NCBI RefSeq assembly: GCF_033568475.1
Contig: NW_027331840.1
Span: 248,001-312,000 of the forward strand
Direction: 5' to 3'
From: Henckelia pumila
Lineage: Eukaryota; Streptophyta; Magnoliopsida; Lamiales; Gesneriaceae
Length of the DNA stretch: 64,000 nt
Part shown: piece after piece, positions 1 through 12,700 of the stretch
How positions within the stretch are numbered: the first letter of the stretch is position 1
Layout: every line of letters starts with the position of its first letter
Notes under the pieces: generated by a model
Databases searched by the model: none
Told to the model about the DNA's origin: nothing
What the model saw: only the letters and a program-made list of their open reading frames with translations
Program-made: the position numbers and the translations under genes

Positions 1-544
1 AAGGCATCTGATTTTTTGGTTTATGATATATTCATGTTTTTAAGTTATATATAAATTCCTGAGTCAATAGTTTTTATCTAAATTAAATAGTGAAGTAAAT
101 AAATATTAAAAATACATAATATGTTTTACAAAATTTATAAAATATTAATTACTATATATTTTATTATTAGTATCATTTTTAGTTCAATCATATAACTAAT
201 TGGTTATAAAAATAAGTGATAGTATTTTACTGATGTAAATAAAAGGCCACGATGAAGAATAACCAGAGCAATAATTGCGTCATAATTTTGCCAGAGTGGG
301 GATTACCTGTATGCATGAATTTTACAAGTGGCCTCGATCCGTAAATAAATAGCCATGAAAGGGCACCAAAACCAAACAAGCCTCCAAAGATTCCATTCTC
401 TTAAAATTGAAAATAAAAAACAAAAAAAAAATTGAAGCGCTACAATTGGTGTGGGGGTCGCTGTGTAAGCCAGACAAAACCACTCTGCATTTACGCCTTT
501 TATTTTGAATATTCTTTCAATTTTCATCGCATATTTTGAAAAAC
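1..544. other. AT-rich flank and presumed promoter of the CIP1-like gene
   Basis: No gene is visible. The sequence is AT-rich up to about 240 and less so afterwards. A weak TATA-like stretch (aaataaatagc) lies near 340. The pyrimidine-rich part from about 560 on looks like the transcribed leader of the next gene. The true transcription start cannot be fixed from sequence alone. Confidence 0.4.
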
Positions 545-2398
545 AATAATCCCACACCACACTTGCCTTTCTCTCTCTCGAACAAGTTTGGCGTTTTCTC
601 TGCCGCTGCTGTGCTGTGCTGTGCTGTGCTGTGTTGGAGGACTGAATTTGCCAGCTTTGATTCTCAGGTGATTGATTGGTTGATCGCTGATGTTTTTGAA
701 TTCATCTCGGAACTCAATTTCACTTCTCGCTCTTTAGCTTTTGGATTGATTCTTTTCACTTTTGATGATGTCCAGTTATGATCTCTGCGCTGGGGGATTT
801 GAATTGTGCGCTCTGATTGTGGCGGGATTTACGAGGTTTGATTGCTGGAATTTTTTATCAACTGTTGTTTTTGCCATTTTTTTAGCTTGTGTGCTAAGCT
901 GATGTTAAGAATTGATGTAGAAATTAGCTTAACTGTGCTCTGGTTTGATTTTTTTTTTTTTTTATGCTATTCAATCATGATCTCTCAACTTCTAATATAA
1001 GATTAGAATTGTCCTCTATGATTTTTTGAGAAACTCTGCCAATTGAAAAACAACACCCAGTTTTCTTAATTTCAACGAGATTTTCGTGTTTACTGCTTGC
1101 TAGATTTGTCAAGAAGTTTTGTCTCTATTCTTGCTATCCTAATTTGCTATTTTTATTGTTATGAAATCTTATTAATTTAAATGGTTCGAATAATTTTGGC
1201 AGCTAATTATGCGTTTTCCTTTATTTTAATTTGTCTCCATCTTTTGTTTCCTCGATTCCTCTTGATGTTCTAGTTAAGTAAATCTTTTTAATTGATTTTC
1301 AAACAAGGATCTGTGTTTAAAATAAAAAAAGAGTTGTTTTTCAATTGACAGATATTAAAATAAAAACTTTTGGACAGATATTAAAACATAAGTAAATAAA
1401 GGTTATAGTTTTTTTTTATATGTATAATTTATATTTATTAAAAATCAAATGCCGACAAGATGAGAATTTCATTAATAAGATTATCAAAAGAAGAAAAATC
1501 CTAATAGAGTCACTTTCTTCGAATTAAACGAACGAAAAGGAGAGCATTACGCGCTGTTTACATTATTGTTTACACATATTTAAAGAGCAACTTAATTAGC
1601 TGGTCCTTTCTTTGACTAGGGACAAACTTGTGATTTCGAATTTTTTTCTAAGTATTGATCCATCTGACTTTTTGGGTGTCAAATTTGGCTATTTCCAGGA
1701 TTTATGTAAAATTGAGACATTTATTGAAAAAATAGAAAAAAAAAAAACTTGTTTGCTCAACAGTTCTTTCTTATTTATATATATTTTTTTTGCGCCAATC
1801 GTCGTCCATCCAGCATTTTGATTTAATAGTGTTTTAGCTTCATGTCATGAAAATGGTGGGCCCGATCTGTCGTATACTTAAATTACATAGCATGTTGACT
1901 CTGTCGTCACGCATATTTTCCAGCCCCACCCAAAGCGAGTTGAGAACAAGGTTCACTGGCCGGCTTCTATATCATCGCCTGAAGAGGAGCGAAGGTTTCA
2001 TAATTCATTTTATTCTTTTTCGTGATGGGCATTAAATGATTAAAATTCCTGTCCGATCTTTGAGGCTTTGACTGTCTGGGCTTCGTGTATTTTTTTCCTT
2101 GCCAGCACAGACTGCTTATAATCCTATTGTCAATGGATAACTAAATCTAAACCCCTGAATTACCGCAATTTATATGAAGAAGAGTTTCTTGGCGGTGGTC
2201 TGATTCGTTCTCTCCTCGGCAAAATCATGAATGGATGACTAGGGAGGGGGTGACATTTTTTTTTTTTTGATCTTTTGAGAGCCATCCCATTACCATTATT
2301 GGCCCTTGGGCAAATTTGCTATCTATGTGATTATGCCTTTCAAATCCTTCATACAATGCATCAGTGCTTCAAATAATTGCTATATTTCCCTGTTTTAG
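545..2398 (+). other. 5' leader exon and long leader intron of the CIP1-like gene
   Basis: A non-coding first exon appears to end at 667, followed by a GT donor at 668. A polypyrimidine tract and AG at 2397-2398 would close a leader intron of about 1.7 kb. The second exon then runs to the start codon at 2550. The leader holds a short TGTGC-type repeat near 606-638. Long introns in the 5' leader are common in widely expressed plant genes. This model is inferred from splice consensus only; the 5' end is a guess. Confidence 0.45.
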
Positions 2399-2549
2399 AT
2401 TTGCACTGATCGTACTTTTTACGCGGGAAGCGCTGACCCAACCAGATATCGTCAGTCATTTTTCTTGGGCTCTAGGTTCCTTCTCTCCAAGATGAAGATT
2501 GCCTTGTGATTGAGAAGCTAGACCATTTGCAGAGAAACAAAAAGAAAAA

Positions 2550-5500
2550 ATGCCTAGGCGTCGCTGGCGGGAGTCATTTAAATCCTTCTTTGGTAGTTTT
2601 GATACGGAAAAAGATGAGGAGCTTAAAGAAAGCAAATCAGGTAATGGTTTTTAGCTATAATTTTCCCATGTAGATCAAACTACAAGGAAAGTTGAATGCA
2701 TAATGCCATCAACATTTTGTTTCAAGAATTGCAGTTGTTTCCAACTTTATATTTACTCCATTCACTTACAAAGCTAAAGATTAGGTGAAGCTCAATTCTT
2801 TTTAAAAAAAAGCCTCATGACTGCAGAAATTGACAGCAAAGTCCAGAAGATTTTTAATCTTCTCCAAGGCGATGGTAGTGCTCAGAGCGAACCTCTTACT
2901 TATTTGATGGAGGATTTCAACAATAATTACCAGTCTCTTTATGCTCGTTATGTTCATCTTACTGATGCGTTGAGAAAGAAAGCACAGAGCAAACATGGGA
3001 AGGACAGTTCCTCATCCAGCTCAGATTCCTCAGACTCGGATGATTCACCACGGAAAAAGAGCATAAAAAATGGTGAAGTGGAGAATAAATTGGAGGATGC
3101 TGCCAGCGTCGAGCAAGAACTTGAAATGGCACTTTCTGAGGTTGCTGACTTGAAGAGAAAGCTGGCAGTCACTATTGATGAAAAGGAGGCATTATCTCTG
3201 GAATACCAGAGGGCTTTGAGCAAAACGCAAGAAGCAGAGAAGATTGTAACAGATTTAAATGCTGAGGCTGAAAATTGGAATAATGAGAAATCAATTCTTT
3301 TGACTGAAAAGGCCGACCTCAATGAAGAACTCGAGAGTGACCAGAAACTAATTGCTGAACTGAACCATAAACTTGAAGAGATGAAGAGCACCAGAGAAAG
3401 CTTACTCACTGAGAAAGATGCTGCTATAAAAAATGTCGAAGAAGAGAAGAAAGAGGCTGAAAACTTGAGAATCTCTCATGGTCAGTTACAAACTGAGAAA
3501 GAGACCCTACAAGTGGAACTAGAGGGCGTGAAGGAAGAATTATCTGTGTTAAAAGAGAAATTGGAATCAGCAGAAAATGAAGTTTCTGGGCTAAGTCAGG
3601 CATACGAGGCTTCCAAAGAGGAGAATACAACTCTTTCCTCAAAAATTTTACAACTTGAAGATGAAGTAAAACAGGCTGAAATCAGAATTGAAGCGATTTC
3701 CACTGAATCAAGCCAATCGAGTGAAAAATGGAACAGTGAGAAATCTAACCTGTTGAGCGAGAAGTCTGATCTCAATATGGAACTGGAGAGTGTCCAAAAG
3801 CTACTAGCTGAACTGAACCAGAAATTGGATGAGGCAAATCGAGAGAAAGATAGTTTAATTGTCGATAAAGATGCCGCCGTCATCAACATTGAAGAACATA
3901 GGAGAACAGCTGATGAATTGAGGACCATTCACGGTCAGTTAGGACAAGAGAAAGACTCCCTACACCTGGAACTGGAAGCGGTGAAGGGGGAATTGTCTAC
4001 TTTAAAGGAGGAACTGGAATCAGCAGAAAATGAATTTGCTCGGCTAAATCAGGCGCACAAGGCTGCCGAAGAGAAGAACTCAACACTTTCCTCAAAAAAT
4101 TTTCAGCTTGAGGATGAGCTCAGACAGGCAGAAAACAAAATTCAAGATACTGTCTCTGAATCACACCAGTTATATGAAAAATTGGCTGTGAAAGAAAGAG
4201 AGCTTTCAAATCACCTAGAGACTCATGAAACTCACAAAGAGGAAACATCAACTCGCCTGAGGAATTTGGAACAGGAACTTGATCTGTCGCATTCTGAGAG
4301 AAGAGAAATGGAGAATCTGAAAGGTGATGAACTTTCTGCATTGGTGAAAAAGCTTGAGAATCAAGAGAGAGAATCATTAGATCAAATGAATGATCTAACC
4401 ACACAGATCAACAGTATTCAAACCGAGATGGAATATTTAAAGATTCATAAAGGCAAGCTTGAAGATCAGATAGTGCATGAAGGTAATGAAGCTGCGGCTC
4501 GAGTAAAGGAATTGACAGATCAAGTCGATGCTAAGAAGATGGATCTGGAGTCTCTGCTCTATCAAAAAATGGAATCAGAGACACAGCTGGAGAAAAGAGT
4601 ACAAGAAGTTTCTGAGTTTTTAATTCAGATTGAAAATCTGAAACAAGAGTTGGCTAACAAAAATTTGGAGCTAAAGACGAACATAGACGAAAAGGATACT
4701 CTTGCTTTACAGGTCGAGCATCTGGATCTTGAACTCAACACCACATGCAACCTTAAAACTGAACTGGAGGAACAGCTAAAACTCAAAAGTCAGGAATTTT
4801 CAGAATCCCAAATTCAGATAAAGAACTTGAATGAGGAATTGGAGAACAGTGCTGTGGAGCACCAGAAAGTAAAAGAAGAGAGAGAACCTTGTGTTGGAGG
4901 TGAAGCGAAAAGGTGAGAACCTCAGTCAGTTGCAAGAGGAAAAGTTAAATCTGGAAGCTAAAAGTTTAGAGATGGAGAGGGCATTAACTGAAAATGAGAC
5001 TGAACTCTCCACTTTGCGGAAGAAATCTGAAGATGAAGAGAATGAAGCATCTGCTCAAATATCGGCATTGACTGCAGAAGTAAACAGTCTTCAAGAGCAA
5101 TTGACGTCCATGACTGATCAGAAAAGTGACAGAGATCGTATTCTTGAGAAAAAGAGTTGTGAAATATCAGAATTCATGATTCAGATAGAAAAGCTGAAAG
5201 AAGGACTATCAAGCAAAACAGCAGATGGAGAAAGAATAAAGGAAGAGAAGGAAAGTCTAGTTGTACACATAAATGAATTACAACAGGAGCTAGAGGCTTT
5301 TCGTCACCAAAAAAGCGAACTTGAAGATCAAATAAGTAGTCAAATTGATGAAGGAAACCAGTTGAGGGAGGAGAAGGGAGTACTCGAGACCAAGATTTCT
5401 GAATTGGAAAAGAATGTAGTTGAGAAAGGAGATGAGGTAACTGCAATGCAGAAAAAACTGGAGGATGCACAGAATGAAGCATCTACCCAGATTGGTGCCT

Positions 5501-6657
5501 TGACAGAACAAGTCAACTCCTTACAGCAGCAGCTGGAATCACTGCATTCTGAGAAAAGCCAATTGGAAATGCAAATGGACAGAGCTAAGCAAGAGTATTC
5601 AGAAAGATTAACTCATGCTGAAAATCATAGTACTGAATTGGTGAACAAGATCGTTGAACATGAGAGAAATCTGCAAGAAAAGGAAGACTCCTTCATCAAG
5701 ATGGGCGATGATCACCAGCAACTGCTAGTGCGGCTCCGAAGTCACGAGGGAAATCTCAAATCATCGGAGCAAAAGATTAAAGAGATAACAGAACAGTTCC
5801 ATGAAGAAATTGATGCAAAAAATAACGAAATTACTCAACTGGAAGACACTATCGAAGATCTGAAGAGAGATCTGGAGATGAAAGTAGATGACATCAGTAC
5901 ATTGGTAGAGAATGTGCGAAATATTGAAGTTAAGCAGCGGTTAACGAGCCAGAAGCTCCGTATCACCGAACAGTTGTTAAGTGAGAATGAGCAGAGCCAT
6001 TTGACCAAAGAAAAAAAACTTCAGGAAGAACAAAAATTACTTGAAGAGAAAGTAGCTAAACTGGCAGGGATAATTTCTGTTTATCGAGAAGCTCAAGCAA
6101 AAATTGTAGCAGGGATTTCAGATAAGGTAAATGGCACATTGACCGGTATTGATACATTTAGTGTCAAGTTTGAGGAGGACTATGGTCACTTAGAGACACG
6201 GATTTATGAAATCATGAGCGAGCTCAATGTTACAAGAAACTGGATCAAAGAAACTAATATCCAGAAAAATCAGCTAAGAATGGAAATTGCAAGTTTAGTT
6301 AAGCAAATAAAAGATGAGGAAGAACAAGAGTTGGTGTTGAAAAGAAAGATGGCCGAACTAGAGGCAAAATTGCAAAAAGATGAAGAGGAAAAGAATAGTT
6401 TGATTCAAACCCTGGAACACCATGAAGAGAAAACTGTAGAGCTCAAGAAAATAATATCAGAAAGGGATGGAACGATGGGAGAGTTGCAAAGAAAAATAAG
6501 TGAAAAAGACGAGGAAATCTCAGGCTTGATCGAGGAGAAAAGAGAGGCCATAAGACAGTTGTGTGTGTGGATTGATCACCACCGGAACCGCTACGATGAT
6601 CTCAAAGGCATGATGACGAAAACAAGAGGCGGCTCAAGGAGGCAAATCGCTACTTAA
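2550..6657 (+). CDS. CIP1: COP1-interactive protein 1-like coiled-coil protein, with an apparent frameshift
   Basis: This is a long, highly charged coiled-coil protein resembling plant CIP1, a cytoskeleton-associated partner of the light-signalling E3 ligase COP1. Exon 1 (2550-2640) begins MPRRRWRESFKSFFGSF, a match in style to the CIP1 N-terminus. Exon 2 (2827-6657) carries the rest, and the junction restores a Glu codon. After an N-terminal block and a Ser/Asp-rich stretch (around residues 90-108) nearly everything is heptad-like Glu/Lys/Leu coiled coil. The C-terminus (REAIRQLCVWIDHHRNRYDDL) is the conserved CIP1 tail, so the family end is present. The gene spans about 1,300 codons, near the length of CIP1. 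One break: the frame changes near 4877-4890 inside an AG-dinucleotide run. One AG unit too few would explain it, so it is either a sequence error or a disrupted allele. Without correction the first frame ends at 4916. Residues 150-450 contain a tandem duplication. Confidence 0.85.
3276..4181 (+). repeat. Internal tandem duplication in the CIP1-like coding exon (two units of 453 bp)
   Basis: Two neighbouring coding units align over their whole length with a period of 453 bp (151 codons): about 3276-3728 and 3729-4181. Shared landmarks in the same order are ELES.QKL.AELN.KL, a KDAA..N.EE block, HGQL..EK, LESAENE and LSSK..QLEDE. The period is a multiple of three, so the frame is kept. It lengthens the coiled coil by one module and has diverged, so it is not recent. 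Confidence 0.8.
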
Positions 6658-9600
6658 CACCAAGTGCACATCAACTCTCCTTCTGGTACGATTTGTTTCG
6701 ACGTGTATTTCTGAATTTGATTAGTTGCTGTATCCATTTGAGCAAGGGGTTAGTCCTGTTTAATTCTAGACAAATGTTTAGAATTAGAATCTGAATCTTC
6801 ACTTCCAGTATAGGAACATTTTCCAGTTTGATCAGTTGTGTAATTATATCTATTCAAATTTTGGAGTGCTGCAGCTATTGCACTGTGGTTTTTATAGCAA
6901 ATCTAGTGTGTGGATTTTTATTCTTGGCCAATTTATATTTCCATTCAAATGCTTTCTTCAATTGTTTCTAATGATGCTCCCCGATATTTTGTTACAGTGA
7001 CACACATAGAAAAACGTTTGGCAGGAAATATTATATCGATCAATCTGTGTAGAAATGCCGTATTGCCTTATCGTGTGCTAAGGATTTACCCCCTGCGCTC
7101 CCTTAAGCTTCATACTAGTATAAATACAATTTATACTTCCAAAATTTTATGTAATAAGGAGACCCCTACAAGTATTTCCCATTCATTTCAAAATACTGTA
7201 TCAAAAGAGATCGTCCTCAAAGACGTACCCAAGATTCGGAGACAGAAGAGCCAGATCAAATTAAAAGACGATATATATATTCCAGTAAAAAAAAAAAAAG
7301 ACGATATATATATATATATAATGAAATTTAAAGTTTAATAAAAAAAATGTGCACGAAATTTAATTTTTTTCGATTCAGAAATATGATGAGCAGTTGCAGT
7401 GGTCAAATCACCAATGTCTATAACATGGTCCCAACTCCTAATGCTCTTGGAGGGGTCTACGTGAGCTGTCGCCTTGCCAATTTTCATATGGAAAAAACAA
7501 ACAAACAATTATTATATCGTTTTTTAAAATATTATCTATTCTAATCCAAAAATATATTATTTTAATGTTTTGAATTAGCATCATCCAATCATTTGTGAAA
7601 TAATTTGATAAACAATTATATTTGATGTCCTTTTAACAAGATTAAACGCATATTTCCTCTTATCAAAACAATTTTTGAATTATTACCTGATGCTAAAACT
7701 ATTTATCTTATAACTCTCAAAATAAAATAAAATAAGCCCCATTATCCCTTTTTTTTATTTGTAATTATTATTATTGGTCAGATGGGTCGTATGTTCATCG
7801 ATGAGTAATATCTCACATGAGTCACATGCCAAAAGATCACTCTTCTATCATTGGTTAAAATATACAATTCATCCATGTTTTTCTTTCCGCTACATCATAG
7901 AATCAATAAAATGCATGCACTCTATAAAGTTTAAAATAAAATATATGAGAAAATCACCTCAATGAGGAAAAAACAAGTTGAGATTTTTTTTTTACGTTTT
8001 ATTTTAGTCGGGGGAGTGTACTTGTTATAATAGTAAGTTTATTGTGAGACTATTTAACCCTATTCATAATTAATTTTTTTTAAAATATTTTTAATATAAA
8101 AAATAAAATTTTTCAAGGTCATGTCAAATAAGAAACATTTCTCATAAAATTGACTCGAGAAATAAATTTTTAAATTGTTACAGATAGGATAGGGGTTAAA
8201 CTCGATATATTATCTTAAAATTGAATATTAATATCATACAAAGTATAAATGACCGAAAGTTTATGAAGAACATTTTTTACTCAAATAATAGAGTGACATG
8301 TTGAGTGGAATAAATTATGGTCAAGTGTGAAGTGGCAATCATAAAAAAATTGTATTAGTAGATGGAGAACATATTGGAGCACAAGATTTCTCGGAAACTG
8401 CACAAGGCATATATTTAAATCAATCAATCAACTGTCTTACATGTTTAATAATATTTGTATCTTGTTATATATACAGAAAAATTCCAAGTAAAGTTTATAT
8501 TTTTCTTCTCTTTACCTATTATTTTGATTAGTTTATAACGGTTCTGAAAAAATTTTTTTATTAGAAATCTATCTCTTAACATAATTTGTATCTTCCAAAC
8601 TATAAATTTCAAAGAGTTCATGTTGTACTTATCGTTTGAAAAGAAGCGATGCTTCTCAAAATATCCACCTACTTTTAACATTTGATCAAATAATTATAGT
8701 ATAATGACAAGTATAGAAGAAATTTATCTCATAACTTATAGTTTATCTGTCGTCAAGATCTCAAAATTTAGGTAGTGTTTATAATAACATATATAGTGAA
8801 TAGAAAAGCAAATTAAAATGGAAATAACTCAAATTTTCTTCAAAGAAACCTAATGGAGCTTTTTGGTAATTTGAATAAAAAAAAAAGAAAGGAATCTTGA
8901 CAGTGGATTAACGGCTTGTGTCAACAAAGTTAGCATTTTCCTTTTGCTTTTCTTTTTAATATTAATATTTTTTGATTTCAAAAATAAAAAAAGTATGCAT
9001 ATGCATCCGATTATAAGATCAAGCTTCTGCCAAAGTGGCGAAAAACGACGTCGTAATGACGACTACGTCGCCGAAGAAAGCAACCGAAGATAGAAAATTC
9101 GTCGCACAAAAGTAAAGAAATGTCGGGAATCGAGTCGCCACCATATTCCCTTCCCTCCAAATCCCAGCTTCTCCTTTTCTTGGGAACGCAAAAATCTCAG
9201 CTTTGAATTAAAGTAAAAAAAGACAATAAAATAATTTCCTGTTTTTACTCTCGCTCATTGTAGGCAAGAATCAGAGATAGGCAAAAATCAGAGATAGCCA
9301 AGAAAAACAAACAAGAAACAGAGTACCGTTTTGTTTGCTTGTTTTTGGACTCCATTTTGCTGTGTTGTGTTGTTCCTCAAAGCCACTGTAATTTCAGAAG
9401 CAAAAAGTCAAGCAATTCCTACTCTTTTTACGCAGTAGTATCCTCACGTCTTGATTATGACAGTTCACTTGTTTGCATTTATTTTATTTGAAACGTTCTG
9501 AAAATCCCATTTTGAGAGCAATTTTATTTGTGGTCAGCTGGGGCATTGTATTAATGATATTTAGGTGTGGTGGGCTTCAAGATTTATGTTGACTTTTGGG

Positions 9601-9700
9601 AGATTATTTATTGAAGTTTCTTGTTTTGATTAACTCTTGACGACCTGTTTAATTTACACCATAAAATATTCAATCAATAGTTAAAGATTTGGTGAAGTAA
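6658..9700. other. Intergenic: 3' flank of CIP1-like gene and promoter/leader of the EDR4-like gene
   Basis: No convincing gene. 6658-6910 looks like 3' UTR. Around 7265-7325 a short unit ending in (AT)n is present twice after A-runs. 7500-8900 is featureless AT-rich DNA. Near 9045-9054 there is a perfect ACGACGTCGT palindrome containing GACGTC, a bZIP C-box core, followed by more CGTCG motifs. It lies about 650 bp upstream of the next start codon and may be part of its promoter. 9240-9700 is probably transcribed leader. Confidence 0.5.
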
Positions 9701-12700
9701 ATGGGGCTGGATGATAGGAAGACTGCGGAAGCCGCAAAGGTACGTTTGGTTCGCTGCCCCAAGTGTGAGAATCTCCTTCCAGAACTCCCGGATTTTCCTC
9801 TGTATCAATGTGGTGGCTGTGGTGCTGTTCTCAAAGGTACAATTCACACTCTGTGTTAGTCTGTGTGCAAAGTTTAATACAAGGGCTATCCCATTACCCA
9901 ATATTGGGAACTCTTAGTTTGGTCCTTGGCTAGTTTTTTTATTGTTCATTAGTATAGATTTTCAAGATTATCAATCATATTGATGAGGAAATGGTCTTAT
10001 CGGAATCTTTTTTCAACTAAGACAATGCAAAGGTAGCAACTGTGTTAATTTTTTGGAAAAATATTGTGAATCTTGATCTAAGAAATGGAATGTTTATATA
10101 TTAGCTGCGGGAGATTTATTTTTTCCATTGGTTAGACGAGGGGCATGTTAGAACTTGTAAACTTTCTTCTTCAATTTTTGGGTGATATTCTTTCCTGTCA
10201 GCGAATGTAATTTTTTGATTGTCTGATGTTGTTCTATAGCGAAAAAGAAGGGGATTCTGGAAGACAGATTGTCTGAGAAGACTGACGATGTGAAGGGGCC
10301 AAGAATCTCCGAGGAAAGTAGTATAGCTCATATTTCGGAGGTTGAAACGGAAAAAGAAAATGGAACCGAACTTGGTGTGGCAGAGAGGAGTCATAACGAT
10401 AAAGTGTCTTCCGATGGTAATTCAACTTTGCGAGTTGAAAATGGAGGAGCGAAATCTGATTCTGAAATAAGTAGGCGAGGAAGAGAAAGGGTGGCAATAA
10501 TGGAAAGCAAGAGTGATGATTATGGGTCATATGGTTCAGGTCTGGCTCGTGACATAAATCAGGGAAGAGACCGTGATTTGAATGCCAATGGGCTACAATA
10601 TACTAATTTTAATGGTGAACGTGGAGTTAAAGAATTGGGGCCTCCAATGGAGTCTTTAAGGTCAAGGCCATTACCTGTGGAGGAACTGGATGTGGCAGCC
10701 TCTATAGGTCCTGTCAAAGGTGTTGCGGCACAGGTGAGGTTTAATGACTATCCTTACCGTGGTGAGGGGCCATCGAGTCATGGAATGAACTCTTATTATG
10801 AATATGGTGAGAGGGCTAGATATCAGGATCCAGATATCGATGGGCAAGCTAGAGTTAAAAATTTGGAGAACGACCGAGCCGAGCTCCTGAGGAAACTAGA
10901 TGAGTTGAAGGATCAAATTAGTCGGTCTTGTGATGTGGCTGACAGACATAAGGAAAGAATTGTTCCTGATCGGAGGATGGTTTCTCCAACTCTGTCCGAT
11001 CATTATGGTAGATATCGTGCTCCTTATGTTCAAGAAGGCTTGACTAGTTCACATGGCATAGACAAGAAGCCACTTTCTCCCTATGATTTAGAATCCCCAT
11101 ATTTAGGTCATATGGCAGGATATAATCCTTACACAGATAGATACGGTTCAAGTGGTCGGGAATCATATCCTCAAAGAGGGTTCCCCCACGAGTTTTTGGC
11201 ACATGGTGACACTTACCATCAAGAAATGCTTCGGGGGCGGGCTCTCCAATCAGAGTCTCAATACATGCATCTGCCATATAATGAGCAGTTTCCTGGCTAC
11301 TATGCGAATGCCAATCAAGACAAAATCATGTTACACTCACACGAAAACTTTTTCCACCAGCCCGCATGCTCGTGTGTGCATTGTCGTAATAAGAACTTGC
11401 ATTTACCTCCTAAGGTCGATCACTTGGGTGTTCGTAACCAAAGGACTCAAAATGAACCTTCTAATCTGAATTTTCATGGCTCTATAAATCCTACTCCACA
11501 GGGACTGCAGGGTTATAGTTTTGGAGGCTCAGGACTGCATCAGTTGAATTCTCGGCAGCCTTTACATATGAATTCAAGTGACATTGATTCCGAAAATATT
11601 CGTTCCAATTACCATCATCCCAAAAAGATGGCGGTAAGTCATAGAAATGGAGGGGTGTGTCGTCCCATTGCAGGTGGTGCACCATTTATTACCTGCTGCA
11701 ATTGCTTTGAGTTACTGAAATTGCCCAGAAAATGCATTTCTTCCCCAAAAATGCAACACAAAATGAAATGTGGGGCTTGTTCTTCGATAATATCATTTGA
11801 GGTTGGGAATAATGGATGTATTGGATCAGTTTCTGTGCATGTTGATCAAGTTCCAAATGAGATTGACGAGGGCTCTAGTGGCACAGTGGATGAAAACGTG
11901 ATATATTGGCCTGGTGATACTAATAGTGCAGATTTGAACTGTGACTCAAATGATTATGATGATTTGCATGCCAAGTTTTCTCCAATAGATAGGAAATCTA
12001 ATTCTGTTGAATCTGAGAAGCAGCAGGATCCTCTTTCTTCAACTTTATGTCACCTCAAGAACGAGCAAAGCCCAGAAAATATAACATCAAGTAAACATGA
12101 TTCCTCGTATATGGAGTCACCTTTAGAAGAAATTAAGTCCTCACAAAATCCTGAATTGCCTTCTAAAGAACGGGCCAATCGTTTTCCTGATACTAAAGTG
12201 ATGGGGCAATCTGATGATGGAAACAGAAGCAAGCGATCCGAGCCTGAGAGAATTGCCTTTGGTGGGACCAACTTTCGGCAAAATTCTGCGACAGAAGCAA
12301 AAGTGGCAACTGAGATGGACGTGTCCTTCAACGAATTTTCTAACAGCTGCGTTTCTCAAGACTCGGTGGAAACAATTAAAGAAGATCACCGTAAGGTCAA
12401 CAAAGGGGGTGAGTCTTTCTTTGCAGGTCTCATCAAAAAGAGTTTCAGAGACCTCACAAAAAATAACCAAAGTATACAAGATGGTGGATCTCTAGTCTTT
12501 GTTAATGGGCATGTCATACCGGATCGTGTGGTCAAGAAGGCTGAAAAGTTGGCTGGACCAATCCAACCTGGAGAATACTGGTAAATACACCTCGAATTAG
12601 CTTTCATTTATTTCAGTGCATTATTTTGTCCATCTACAATTTATTAACATATCGTTCAATAAATGTATCTTCATTATAGCATGGCATCTTGCTATGTTTT

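Noticed and set aside
1612-2035. Two small open frames in the CIP1 leader intron
   Set aside because: Low-complexity, no recognisable protein, and inside a region that fits an intron.
6910-7338. 142-codon frame downstream of the CIP1-like gene
   Set aside because: AT-rich, ends in simple repeats, no known domain; probably 3' UTR and spacer.
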